DNA of 64,000 nucleotides. It comes from Phycisphaerae bacterium. GTDB lineage: Bacteria > Planctomycetota > Phycisphaerae > Phycisphaerales > SM1A02. The stretch spans positions 20,403 through 84,402 of the forward strand of contig PBAX01000018.1 of NCBI GenBank assembly GCA_002716385.1, read 5' to 3'. The translations under genes and the position numbers were made by a program. Position 1 is the first letter of the stretch. Each line of letters starts with the position of its first letter. Below the pieces are notes generated by a model, which did no database searches, was not told the origin of the DNA, and was given only the letters and a program-made list of their open reading frames with translations. Below, piece by piece: positions 1-9,422 of this stretch.

Positions 1-482
1 ATGCCATCGGGTGTTCCCAGCAAGCCGGTGGTCGGGCGAAGCAGCAGGTTCAGCTCCAGGCGTTCGATGCTCGCCATCATGCCTCTGAGAACCGAAGTCG
101 CCCGCTCCATCCCCTCCTCGCTGCCTACGTCGGCACATCGGATGGCAATGGAATTGCATCCAAGTCGATTGGCCGCGACCGCCAGACGCTCGATGCGACC
201 AGCGGACTGTTGATCGACCTCCGGATCCATCGAGGAAAGATCGAGCAGTTCCTCGTCGGCCAGCACGAGGCAGGGACAGCCTGCCTTGTCCGCCCGATCC
301 CGAAGTCGATCAAGCTCCCTGATCGACCAGCCAGAGAGGCTGGAGGCCTCCAGATAGAGCCCCCGCAACTGCAGGTGCTCCATGGCGAAGCGAGGAGCAT
401 CCAGAAGCGAATCAGGGCCCTTTTCAGGCTCATCGAAGAGTCCCACGAGGGACGAGGTTGAGAGTGTCAGTAGCAGGGTCAT
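1..482 (-). CDS. Possible TIM-barrel sugar-phosphate isomerase/epimerase-like protein, 3' end outside window
   Basis: An open frame of 160 codons runs from ATG (480-482) off the left edge with no stop. The product alternates short hydrophobic strands (LRGLYLEAS, GCPCLVLAD, GCNSIAIRC, ELNLLLRP) with charged helices. That spacing fits the beta/alpha barrel of xylose-isomerase-like sugar-phosphate isomerases, but no catalytic motif lies inside the visible part, so the family is an inference. The first 15 or so residues are hydrophobic with no clear signal peptide, and no strong Shine-Dalgarno precedes the ATG. The gene is divergent from gcvH. The coding call rests on the continuous open frame and the protein-like composition. 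Confidence 0.5.
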   Translation of the reverse strand, partial: MTLLLTLSTSSLVGLFDEPEKGPDSLLDAPRFAMEHLQLRGLYLEASSLSGWSIRELDRLRDRADKAGCPCLVLADEELLDLSSMDPEVDQQSAGRIERLAVAANRLGCNSIAIRCADVGSEEGMERATSVLRGMMASIERLELNLLLRPTTGLLGTPDG

Positions 483-584
483 GGTGGTCCAAGGAGTCTA
501 CCGGATCGATACCCTCCTCGCTGACCGATCCATGCCATCCGAGCCCTGCTACCATGCCGTTTCAACAGACAGGAAGCCCAAACC

Positions 585-968
585 ATGAGCAGCCCATCCG
601 ATCGCCTGTATTCCGAAAGCCACGAGTGGTATCAGGTCGAGGGTGACACGGTCACCATCGGCATCACCCAGTACGCCGCCAATGAACTGACGGATATCAC
701 CTACGTGGAGATGCAGCCTGCCGGCTCGTCGATCAATACCAGCGATTCCGTCGGTGAGGTCGAATCCGTCAAGACAACAAGCGATGTCTTCTGTCCATTC
801 AACGGCGAAGTCACGGAAGTGAACGCCGCTGCGGCAGATGATCCCGCCCTGCTCAACTCAGACCCCTACGGTCAGGGCTGGCTTGTGAGACTGAAGGTCA
901 GCGATGCCTCGACACCCGAGGGGCTCATGGACCAGGCCACCTACGACGAGCGATATCCGCTTACCTGA
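585..968 (+). CDS. gcvH: Glycine cleavage system H protein
   Basis: This 127-residue protein is the normal size for GcvH, the lipoyl carrier that shuttles the methylamine intermediate between the P, T and L proteins of the glycine cleavage system in the cytoplasm. The lipoylation segment is clear: Lys63 sits in ESVKTTSDVF, after GEV. The opening YSESHEWYQVEGD and the ending with LMDQATYDERY also match the family. An AGGAAG sequence about 8 bases upstream supports the ATG. gcvP, gcvT and lpd are not in the window; uvrB follows after 32 bases, so gcvH stands apart from its partners here. Confidence 0.96.
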   Translation: MSSPSDRLYSESHEWYQVEGDTVTIGITQYAANELTDITYVEMQPAGSSINTSDSVGEVESVKTTSDVFCPFNGEVTEVNAAAADDPALLNSDPYGQGWLVRLKVSDASTPEGLMDQATYDERYPLT

Positions 969-1000
969 CCGCAACGGGGTACCGCATCAGGTCACTCCTC

Positions 1001-3085
1001 ATGGAATCCGATTTCAAGATCGTCAGTGACTTCACGCCCACCGGTGATCAACCGGAAGCCATCGATGCGCTCACACGTTCCATCGAGTCGGGCAACCGGC
1101 ATCAGGTTCTTCTAGGCGCCACGGGAACCGGCAAGACATTCACGATGGCTAATGTCATCAAGCGAACCGGCCGGCCCTCACTGCTGATCAGCCACAACAA
1201 GACGTTGGCAGCTCAGCTCTACGAGGAGATGAAGGGGCTCTTTCCCGACAATGCGGTGAGCTATTTCGTCAGCTACTACGACTACTACCAGCCCGAGGCC
1301 TACATCCCCCAACGCGACATCTACATCGAGAAAGATGCCGCCAGAAATGACGATCTCGATCGTCTCAGGCTCTCCGCCACCAGCAACCTCCTCTCGCGTG
1401 GTGACACGATCATCGTGTCGTCCGTGAGTTGCCTCTTCGGACTGGGTTCTCCCGAGAACTATCGCAACAAGGTGGTCGTGATCCAGACAGGGCAGGAAAT
1501 CGATCGCCGGGAACTGCTGCTTGCCTTGACCGACATGCAGTACAACCGCAACGAGATCGAGTTCAAACGTGGCCAGTACCGGGTTCGAGGTGACGTGATA
1601 GAGATCTTCCCCGCCTATGAACAGTTCGCGGTTCGAATCGAATTCTTCGGTGATGAGGTCGAACAGCTCGAGCTGATACACCCGGTCTCAGGTGAGACGC
1701 TGGCTCGCGAGGAGAAGGTGTTCATCTTTCCCGCCGTCCACTACGTCCTGCCGGAGGACCAGCTCGAGGAGGCGCTTGCGAACATCAAGAGCGAATGTTC
1801 CAGAAGAGTCGCCCAGCTCAAGAAGGAGGGCAAGCTTCTGGAATCCCAGAGACTCCAGGCCAGAACCCGCTACGACATGGAGATGCTCTCGGAAGTCGGT
1901 TACTGCCCCGGCGTGGAGAACTACGCCAGACATCTGGAAGGCCGCCCTCCCGGATCACGCCCCTTCACGCTTCTGGACTACTTCCATCACATCCCTGGTT
2001 TCGATATCAACGACTGGCTGGTCTTCATCGACGAGTCCCATGTGACCCTGCCCCAGATAAGAGCGATGTTCAATGGGGATCGAGCTCGAAAGCAGGTGCT
2101 GGTCGATCATGGGTTCAGACTGCCGAGCTGTCTGGACAATCGCCCCTTGACCTTCGATGAATTCGAGGAACTGGTGCCCAAGCTGGTCCACGTATCGGCA
2201 ACTCCCGGGAAGTGGGAACTTGAAAAAGCCGGTTCTAACGTCGTGCAGCAGATCATTCGCCCAACCGGACTCCTTGATCCCGTCGTGACCGTGAAGCCGG
2301 CGGAGAATCAGGTGCCGGATCTCGTCGAGGAGTGCATCGAACAGGCCAAGGCGAACGAGCGTGTACTGGTGACCGTCCTCACCAAGCGGATGGCGGAGGA
2401 TCTCACCGCCTATCTGGACGAGAGACAAATCAAGGTGAGATACCTACACAGCGACATAGACACGCTGGATCGCCTCGAGATCCTGCGTGATCTTCGAGAA
2501 GGCGCCTTCGATGTTCTGGTCGGAGTCAATCTGTTGCGGGAGGGCCTCGACCTGCCGGAGGTCTCCCTGGTCTGCATCATGGATGCGGACAAGCAGGGAT
2601 TCCTCCGAAGTGAAACCAGCCTCATCCAGACCATTGGCCGCGCGGCCAGGAACGTGAACGCCCGGGTCATCATGTACGGAGACAAGGTCACGGAACAGAT
2701 GCAGAACGCCATCGACGAAACACAGCGGCGGCGATCGATCCAGATGGCGTACAACGAGGCCAATGGTCTCACGCCCGAAACCATCCAGAAGGCCATCAGG
2801 CGAGGACTTGATCAGGAGCTCAACGCTCGAAGAACTGCCATGGCTTCCCTTGGAGGCGAGGGCCAGGAGATCGATCTGGACCTCGAGGAGCAGATCGCCG
2901 CACTGGAGGCCGACATGCTGGCTGCCGCCGATCGTCTGGAATTCGAGAAGGCCGCGTCCCTCAGGGACCGGGTGAAGCATCTCCGCGAGGGAGGCGAGGG
3001 CACCACCTCCAGCAAATCCAGAGCTGGCCGGGCCAGATCACGGGCTGGAATAACGACCCGTGGAAAACGCGGCGGCAAGAAGTAG
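1001..3085 (+). CDS. uvrB: UvrABC system protein B (excinuclease subunit)
   Basis: UvrB is the damage-verifying helicase-like subunit of nucleotide excision repair; it receives damaged DNA from UvrA and recruits UvrC. The 694-residue product has Walker A GATGTGKT at residues 39-46, the Tyr-rich beta-hairpin (YYDYYQPEAYIP) that clamps damaged DNA, motif II in VFIDESHVT, helicase motifs V and VI (GVNLLREGLDLPE; QTIGRAARN), and a C-terminal UVR domain (about 632-665) that binds UvrC. A basic Arg/Lys-rich tail of about 30 residues follows. It lies between gcvH and purD on the same strand with short gaps. No SOS-like operator is seen in the 32 bases upstream. Confidence 0.97.
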   Translation: MESDFKIVSDFTPTGDQPEAIDALTRSIESGNRHQVLLGATGTGKTFTMANVIKRTGRPSLLISHNKTLAAQLYEEMKGLFPDNAVSYFVSYYDYYQPEAYIPQRDIYIEKDAARNDDLDRLRLSATSNLLSRGDTIIVSSVSCLFGLGSPENYRNKVVVIQTGQEIDRRELLLALTDMQYNRNEIEFKRGQYRVRGDVIEIFPAYEQFAVRIEFFGDEVEQLELIHPVSGETLAREEKVFIFPAVHYVLPEDQLEEALANIKSECSRRVAQLKKEGKLLESQRLQARTRYDMEMLSEVGYCPGVENYARHLEGRPPGSRPFTLLDYFHHIPGFDINDWLVFIDESHVTLPQIRAMFNGDRARKQVLVDHGFRLPSCLDNRPLTFDEFEELVPKLVHVSATPGKWELEKAGSNVVQQIIRPTGLLDPVVTVKPAENQVPDLVEECIEQAKANERVLVTVLTKRMAEDLTAYLDERQIKVRYLHSDIDTLDRLEILRDLREGAFDVLVGVNLLREGLDLPEVSLVCIMDADKQGFLRSETSLIQTIGRAARNVNARVIMYGDKVTEQMQNAIDETQRRRSIQMAYNEANGLTPETIQKAIRRGLDQELNARRTAMASLGGEGQEIDLDLEEQIAALEADMLAAADRLEFEKAASLRDRVKHLREGGEGTTSSKSRAGRARSRAGITTRGKRGGKK

Positions 3086-3117
3086 TCCCCCACTCCGTGG
3101 TATCGTTCCTGTCTGCC

Positions 3118-4599
3118 ATGGAATCAAACCAGACAACCTGCCCGGAAAAGTGTCGAATCCTCCTGATCGGTGGTGGTGGTCGTGAACATGCGCTCGCATG
3201 GAAACTTCTGCAATCGTCTCGATGTGAAACTCTGTTCACGACGGATCACGGCAATGGCGCACTCTCGAACTGCACCCAAGCGTGTCCGCACAAGTGGGAT
3301 GCCAAGGACCAGTTCGCCCTGATCAGATGGTGTGAGAAGGAAGAAATCAATCTCGTCGTCGTCGGTCCCGAAGTACCTCTGGCGGAGGGAATCACCGATG
3401 CGCTGTCCGCACCCGGTCGATTCGTCTTCGGTCCATGCAGAGCCGCGGCGGCTCTGGAAGCCGACAAGGCCTTCGCCAAGTCGCTGATGAAGCAGGTGGC
3501 CGTCCCAACGGCCGAGGGGCGCACATTCACGACTGCCAACTCCGCACGAAGATGGATTCTCCGGGGGATCGACCGTGAACTGCAGGGCAACCCGCTTCTT
3601 TCTGAAGCCTACGACCTGATCGGTTTCATGCAGTCAAGTGATGATCGTGGCGATCAGAGTCTGCCTGGATTGAGCGCGGGTATCCGCGACCTGCTCGACA
3701 AACGTGAGGAGCCCTGTGTCGTCAAGGCAACCGGTCTGGCCGCGGGCAAGGGTGTCATCGTCTGCCGGACGACCGGGGAAGCGCTCGACGCCGTCGAGAC
3801 GATCATGTGCGATCAGACATTCGGTGCCGCCGGTGAGACGATTCTCATCGAGGAGATGCTCGAAGGGCAGGAAGTCAGTGTGCTTGCACTGGTCGATGGG
3901 AAGACCGTGTGGGTTCTGGATCCTTGTCAGGATCACAAGCAGGTCGGCGAGGGCGATGTTGGCCCCAACACCGGTGGCATGGGCGCCTACTGCCCTACTC
4001 CCGTCATGACCGAGGAGCTGCTCGAGGTCGTCGAACAGCAGGTCTTGCTGCCGATCATCGACGGGCTCAAACGCGACGACATCGAATATCGAGGTGTTCT
4101 GTACGCCGGAATGATGCTGACGGCCGCAGGCCCCAAGGTCCTGGAATTCAACTGTCGTTTCGGCGATCCGGAATGTCAGCCTTTGATGACCCGGCTCAAG
4201 GGAGATCTGGTCGAACTGCTCTGGGCGACGGCCGCGGGCTCGTTGTCGGACGCCGAGATGGACTTCGAGGACGACGTGGCCTGCTGTGTGGTCATGTGCT
4301 CGGAAGGATATCCCGGAAGCTATGAAAAGGGGCAACCCATCACCGGTATCGAGGAGGCGGAGGCATCCGCACCAGGCTCCATCAAGGTCTTCCATGCCGG
4401 GACCTGCGTCGACGACAAGGGCCAACTGGTCACCAATGGCGGTCGCGTACTGGGAGTCACCGCCAGAGCGTCGACCATAACCAAGGCCCGGGATCTGGCC
4501 AATGCCGCGTGTGGACACATCAAGTTCGCTGGCGCATTCTGGCGAGAAGACATCGGCTGCCGTGTCGACAACGATCTCGCGACCAGCAGCAATTCATAA
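3118..4599 (+). CDS. purD: Phosphoribosylamine-glycine ligase (GAR synthetase)
   Basis: PurD catalyses the ATP-dependent joining of glycine to 5-phosphoribosylamine, the second step of purine synthesis. The ATP-grasp landmarks are present: RILLIGGGGREHALAWKL at the N terminus, VKATGLAAGKGVIVC, EEMLEGQEVSVLALVDG, GPNTGGMGAYCPTP and FNCRFGDPECQ. I chose ATG 3118 (493 residues); a GTG at 3097 in frame would add seven residues. The protein is about 60 residues longer than usual because of an insertion between the TTANSARRW segment and the VKATGLAAGKG strand. It follows uvrB closely and may be cotranscribed. Confidence 0.95.
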   Translation: MESNQTTCPEKCRILLIGGGGREHALAWKLLQSSRCETLFTTDHGNGALSNCTQACPHKWDAKDQFALIRWCEKEEINLVVVGPEVPLAEGITDALSAPGRFVFGPCRAAAALEADKAFAKSLMKQVAVPTAEGRTFTTANSARRWILRGIDRELQGNPLLSEAYDLIGFMQSSDDRGDQSLPGLSAGIRDLLDKREEPCVVKATGLAAGKGVIVCRTTGEALDAVETIMCDQTFGAAGETILIEEMLEGQEVSVLALVDGKTVWVLDPCQDHKQVGEGDVGPNTGGMGAYCPTPVMTEELLEVVEQQVLLPIIDGLKRDDIEYRGVLYAGMMLTAAGPKVLEFNCRFGDPECQPLMTRLKGDLVELLWATAAGSLSDAEMDFEDDVACCVVMCSEGYPGSYEKGQPITGIEEAEASAPGSIKVFHAGTCVDDKGQLVTNGGRVLGVTARASTITKARDLANAACGHIKFAGAFWREDIGCRVDNDLATSSNS

Positions 4600-4612
4600 G
4601 AAATCAGCTGAT

Positions 4613-4996
4613 TCAACTCAGTGGCGTGTTAACGCTGACCAATGCCAGAATCAGCATGATGATCGCGTAGATGGCTGCAATCAGAGGAACCGCCAGTAGA
4701 CCGGCGGATATGCCGAGCCTCAGAACCATCACCAGAGCAACACGCCAACCGCCGACCACTCCCTTGGCAGGCCGACCAATGGCGTGCCCCCAGGACACCA
4801 TCATCATGCAGAGCATGATGACACCCATCCAGATGAGTGGCCAGAGCCAGGCCAGCGTATCGAGCGAAGGCGCCTCGTTGCCTCGCTGATGGAATACCGA
4901 ACGCGCGGCGAGAATGCACAGTTCCGCCACGAGCATCAACCCCAGTGAGATCGGGAATCTATTCGTAGCCGGCGCTGCCGAGGGTATTGAATTCAT
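4613..4996 (-). CDS. Small membrane protein of unknown function
   Basis: I do not recognise this 127-residue protein. It has about four hydrophobic stretches that look like membrane segments: residues 18-31, 48-68 (WLWPLIWMGVIMLCMMMVSW), 85-105 and 104-121. The N terminus is polar, rich in Ser, Pro and Ala. It converges on purD with 13 bases between the stop codons and lies just downstream of the large secreted protein gene on the same strand (10 bases from that gene's stop), though it reads away from it. Membrane topology is the only prediction I can support. Confidence 0.6.
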   Translation of the reverse strand: MNSIPSAAPATNRFPISLGLMLVAELCILAARSVFHQRGNEAPSLDTLAWLWPLIWMGVIMLCMMMVSWGHAIGRPAKGVVGGWRVALVMVLRLGISAGLLAVPLIAAIYAIIMLILALVSVNTPLS

Positions 4997-5005
4997 CGGG
5001 ATGTA

Positions 5006-8000
5006 TCAGCAATCCTCAGACCAGTTAGCCAGAATCTCGAGTACGTCGAGAACATCGACAATGCCATCGTTGTTCACGTCAGCCTGCCCCCCGTTGGCAC
5101 CGAACTGCCCAAGAAGAATGAGGAGGTCATTGATGTCGATCGTGCCTGAACCATCGATATCCGGTGGACATCCAACACAGGAGACCACGGGATCCTCACA
5201 GTAGATGCCGTATCCCAGGAAACCCGGGGGCGACAACGGATCGGTGATGGCCTCACAGGCTTCACGATCGCCGACCAGACAGAACTGACCGAGACAGCAC
5301 GCGCCCTGAAGGCATATGCCTCCCTCGCATGAACCACCAAGACCAAGCCAGTTTCCTGCCCGATTCAGGCATTCGATCTCGGTGATCTGATAGCAGACCT
5401 GTTCGACACAACACGTACCTATGTCAACATCGGCCGTGCAGGCATTGAACCCACATGTTTCACCAACTCCCAACGGCGTACCTTGGATGCCAGTCAGAGG
5501 ATCGAACGTATCGAGACATTCGGCGACACTGATATCGTCGACGCAGATTGCCCCGAAACAGCAGGCTCCATACTCACACGGAGTCGAGGTACACGGATCC
5601 GGATCATCCGGTTCATCCGCATCAGGGGCGCGGTAGATACCCTCCAGAGAGATGCAATCAACTTGAGTGACATCTTTCATGCAGTAGTCGCCGAGACAAC
5701 AACTGCCTGGAAGCGGGCTGCAGATCGAGCAATCGGATCCCTCACCCCAGAATATTGCGTTGTCAATGCCTTCACACTGTTCCCGAGTTCTTGGAATGCA
5801 GCCCGCTCCTAAACAGCAGGCACCAGTAAGAACCGAATCTTCGGGACAAACGATATCCAAACAAGGGATACCCTCCCCCTGCCATATGCCGATCGATGAA
5901 CAGACATTCTGGGTTGCGATCAGGCAGTTCGCATTGCCGAATGGATCGGTCACGCAGCAGGCTCCCTCCACTGTGGCGTTGTTGTTACAGAATGTTGTTG
6001 TAGTCTCCTGTGCATTGCAGGTCTGAGCAAAGCAGAGCTGGTTATATCCCAGTCCGGACCCCTGATCCCATTCGAAGAAGACGCCACCAGCCTGGATGCA
6101 ACTGGGCTCGGTGGTGATCGTACACTCGCACTGCGACTGTTCCGCGCCTACCTGATCCGGAACACAGCAGGCGCCCAGGCTCAATGGGACCGAAGGCGAG
6201 CAGATGGACTGGAACAAGCCATTTTCAAGATCGCTCAAGTCGCAATTGGTCCCGACACCACGGAACTCGCCTCCAAGAACTTCGCAGTAGGCCGATGGGA
6301 CCGGATAGTCCTCCACAGGCTCCAGCTCCAAGCAGGTGTCGCCAAGGCAGCAGGCGCCAGCCGCCTGCCAATCGTACGTAAGTGAACTGACGTCCGTCTG
6401 GAGATAGATTCGTCCATCGAGCCATCTGATCGGATCCGCTGGAACATCACCGTTCCAGACAAGCCTCAGTAAAAGACCTCCCGTTTTCGTCTTGAACAGA
6501 GGGTCAAGATCCAAAGGATTTAGGAAGGTCCAGCCACCACAGCTATCGCCAGTGATGAATGGACTCGAAAGTCCCGAACCGAACGGGCAGATGAGTGAAT
6601 CCTGAGGAGTATCCGGATCGCCATCCCAGTCGTATTGGAACGGTTCAATAGTTCCATTGGCATTTTCAATGAGAATTTCAAAGCAGGCCTCCGATGGCGA
6701 GACCTCCAGCTGTGTCGCGGTATCTACAGCCACCAGATTGAGAAAGCTCAAGGAGAGGATGTTGGCTTCGGGTTGCGGATCCAGAAGCGACGGCGCCGGC
6801 ATCGTCACATTGAGATTCATCGCGAATGACGTTCCATCGGAGGCATTGCAGTTGATGCCGGCCACACAGGCGGAAGGCCAGTTCTGCGGAGGCGGTGAAA
6901 TGACCATGCGGACAACCGCCTCGTCCCGCTTTTCCTCGTCGGGGTCACCGTCGAACTCCTCGCTTTGCATGACAGACATGTAGCCGAATGTGTCCACGTA
7001 GTTTGGCGATTGAGGATTCAGTGGCCAGTCGTGATAGGCATTCCCAATCGGACAGATCGTGCCCTCGAATAGATCGCAAGGGGATCTGTAGATGATGCGG
7101 CGATACTCAACATCCAGATTTCCAGGTAAGAAGTTGGTAGTCGCATTGCCTTGAAGCGGTGTGATCTTCGGCCAATCCCCCAACGTGCTACCAAAGATGG
7201 TCTTGCCCAGAATCGTGACCGAATCATCTTCTTCGAGATTCTCACAGTCATGGGCGAAGTCGTTTTGTTGCGCATCGACATAGACGGGAAGCCCCGGAAC
7301 TGCAAAGGCCACATCGTCCAAAGCCGTCAGTTCACTTATGAACGGACCACATGGGTAGTTCTGGAAGTTTCTGAGCAGAACGCCTCTGACATAGGGATGA
7401 AAATTCAAGCTGATGTTCGAGACACCTCCGGGGCACTCGTAGCACTTGCTCATGATGCTCGGCGGGAAATCCTCCGGAAAAATGCATTGGGCATCACTTG
7501 GCACCGCGCAATCATCGATGAAAACCGGGATATTCGTATTGGTTGAATATTGGTCAGTACTTGTTTCGATTTCACCGCCACACGTCTGCGCGGTCACTCT
7601 CGTGTAATTGATCAGGTCCCAATTCTCAGGTCTGAAATCAGCCAAAGGATAGGGGAAACCACCCTGTATGCTTGCTGTTACAGCTCGTGCCGGAATGTCC
7701 GTAAATCCACATAACGGACCGGCTGCTCGGCCGTATCCGATTGATCTGCCCGACAACAGGTGCACGATATCTGGCAGCGGGCAACTCGGACACGGAGGCT
7801 GCTGTAGCCAAAGTAAACTCAAGGTATCCAACATAGCTTGAAGGCTGCCTTGCCCATAAGGATCAGATTGGCCTTGCAAGATTGTCGTGAAATCGTCGTC
7901 GGTCCAGGGATCGATGCCTGTGGCCCACAGACGCAGCTGGGTCAACTGGAAATTGACGCCAATCTGATCGGCAAAGATCTCGGATGAAGCCGCTGCCAGC

Positions 8001-9283
8001 AAGGCGATATAGTTTATGGCCTTGGTGGTATTGCCCTGAAATAGGGTGAGAAACTCACTGTCGGTATCGATACCGACGGTCACGACCGAACAGTCGAGTG
8101 GACCTGTCCCACAGATACCACCGTCCTCACCACAGTTCGAAAACGCACCGTAGAAGATGCCATTCAGTTCCTCACAGGCCTTGAGACCGATGTCCAGGCA
8201 GGATTCACCGAAATAGGGCGAATCCTCGGATATCAGTGATTCGTTCAAGCAGCAGGCTCCGGGGACGTCGTCGCCCTGACCTAGGTAATTGCCGTCCTCA
8301 TCCACGCCTTGATTTCCACCGTTTGGGGCATGAGTATCTTGACAACCATCTTCCGGTGTTTCAGGGTTGTCAAGATCATTGCAAGTGAGATCCGGGTAGA
8401 AGATGCCAGCGCTTGCCTGACAGTCCTCCTGCGACATTACATCACAATCTTTCCAGAAGCCGTAGCGGCCGTACTGATCGGTACCAGTGCCGTTACCTTC
8501 CGGGATGTTGTCAAAATTGACCATGCAACACGCGCCAGATCCACCCCCGCCGGAACGAGTAGCATGATTCCGGTCTCTGCGAGAATCCCCGGAGCGGTCG
8601 AGCGTAGAGGATCTGCCGTTGGACAATTCTTCCCTCTGGGCCATGAAATTCTTCAACTGCTCTGGTAAGACCGGTGGCCCCGATCTTTCAGTCAACACAG
8701 TGAAAGGTTTGAGCGCCAATGGGACCTCGCCACCCTGATCACCGACTGGATACACCAATACAGGCCCCTTCCCATCGGGAGCGGAGGCCAGAAGGTGCGT
8801 TCCGTATTTGCTGAGGATGTAGCCGTTGCAATCCTGATCGGAAAGCCCGAGCACGACCTTGGAATCCGGGTCACCCACTACACGGCCGACCAGTATCTCG
8901 CCATTGAAGGATGGCAACTGCCGCTCCTTAACACCGCCCTTGCCATCATCGTCCATGACGACGATCGTGGCGTCTCTGGTGAAAATCTGGACTCTCTTGA
9001 CATCCAGATCCAATGAAAGGCCTGGTTCGACGAGCAATCGCTCTATTTGGAATTGATCGCCTATACGCCTTGATTTGAACTCCGAGATGGCATCGACGTT
9101 CAATTCCAGAGGTGTCGCATTTGGGTGTATCGGGCCCCGGTTCGTGAGTTGTCGATGGGGTGCCGACCTCAGGGGGGACTTCATGACAATAGCTGGTGCG
9201 GCGATCGCCGCCGCTGGCTTCAATACAATGCCAGCCAATATCACAAGGCCTGCAAGCCCCACCAATCGCCACCTGAAAGTCAT
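5006..9283 (-). CDS. Giant Cys-rich secreted protein with degenerate M12-like protease region and dockerin-like C terminus
   Basis: The 1425-residue product begins with a signal peptide (basic start, then GLAGLVILAGIVL, ending near AIAAPA). A propeptide-like region follows. About residues 390-620 resemble reprolysin-type M12 metallopeptidases: the lead-in DIVHLLSGR and the downstream Met-turn stretch SIMSKCYECPGG are there. Where the zinc motif HExxHxxGxxH should follow Asn-Trp-Asp (about residue 554), the sequence reads NWDLINYTRVTAQTCGG, with no His pair. Ten Gly-x-Cys-Cys modules are spread through the protein, most in the C-terminal third. The end has two dockerin/EF-like loops (DIDGSGTIDINDL and DVNNDGIVDVLDV). 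I chose ATG 9281-9283 because it places the signal peptide at the N terminus; a GTG at 9334 is possible. It is probably a surface or adhesion protein rather than an active protease. Confidence 0.85.
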   Translation of the reverse strand: MTFRWRLVGLAGLVILAGIVLKPAAAIAAPAIVMKSPLRSAPHRQLTNRGPIHPNATPLELNVDAISEFKSRRIGDQFQIERLLVEPGLSLDLDVKRVQIFTRDATIVVMDDDGKGGVKERQLPSFNGEILVGRVVGDPDSKVVLGLSDQDCNGYILSKYGTHLLASAPDGKGPVLVYPVGDQGGEVPLALKPFTVLTERSGPPVLPEQLKNFMAQREELSNGRSSTLDRSGDSRRDRNHATRSGGGGSGACCMVNFDNIPEGNGTGTDQYGRYGFWKDCDVMSQEDCQASAGIFYPDLTCNDLDNPETPEDGCQDTHAPNGGNQGVDEDGNYLGQGDDVPGACCLNESLISEDSPYFGESCLDIGLKACEELNGIFYGAFSNCGEDGGICGTGPLDCSVVTVGIDTDSEFLTLFQGNTTKAINYIALLAAASSEIFADQIGVNFQLTQLRLWATGIDPWTDDDFTTILQGQSDPYGQGSLQAMLDTLSLLWLQQPPCPSCPLPDIVHLLSGRSIGYGRAAGPLCGFTDIPARAVTASIQGGFPYPLADFRPENWDLINYTRVTAQTCGGEIETSTDQYSTNTNIPVFIDDCAVPSDAQCIFPEDFPPSIMSKCYECPGGVSNISLNFHPYVRGVLLRNFQNYPCGPFISELTALDDVAFAVPGLPVYVDAQQNDFAHDCENLEEDDSVTILGKTIFGSTLGDWPKITPLQGNATTNFLPGNLDVEYRRIIYRSPCDLFEGTICPIGNAYHDWPLNPQSPNYVDTFGYMSVMQSEEFDGDPDEEKRDEAVVRMVISPPPQNWPSACVAGINCNASDGTSFAMNLNVTMPAPSLLDPQPEANILSLSFLNLVAVDTATQLEVSPSEACFEILIENANGTIEPFQYDWDGDPDTPQDSLICPFGSGLSSPFITGDSCGGWTFLNPLDLDPLFKTKTGGLLLRLVWNGDVPADPIRWLDGRIYLQTDVSSLTYDWQAAGACCLGDTCLELEPVEDYPVPSAYCEVLGGEFRGVGTNCDLSDLENGLFQSICSPSVPLSLGACCVPDQVGAEQSQCECTITTEPSCIQAGGVFFEWDQGSGLGYNQLCFAQTCNAQETTTTFCNNNATVEGACCVTDPFGNANCLIATQNVCSSIGIWQGEGIPCLDIVCPEDSVLTGACCLGAGCIPRTREQCEGIDNAIFWGEGSDCSICSPLPGSCCLGDYCMKDVTQVDCISLEGIYRAPDADEPDDPDPCTSTPCEYGACCFGAICVDDISVAECLDTFDPLTGIQGTPLGVGETCGFNACTADVDIGTCCVEQVCYQITEIECLNRAGNWLGLGGSCEGGICLQGACCLGQFCLVGDREACEAITDPLSPPGFLGYGIYCEDPVVSCVGCPPDIDGSGTIDINDLLILLGQFGANGGQADVNNDGIVDVLDVLEILANWSEDC

Positions 9284-9422
9284 GCAAGTATCCCGGCTGT
9301 TTGAACCTATGAAAGCGTCCCAGAAATGGGCCACTTACGTCTAGGATACCCCGGTCCACCCCCCTTGCAAGGACTCAGGGCCCTTTGGCAGTGGGCCGTA
9401 ATCCGCATAATCGGACCAGTTA

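Noticed and set aside
3634..4518. Antisense frame of 294 codons inside purD
   Set aside because: purD motifs are unmistakable on the other strand; the antisense product shows no protein-like pattern.
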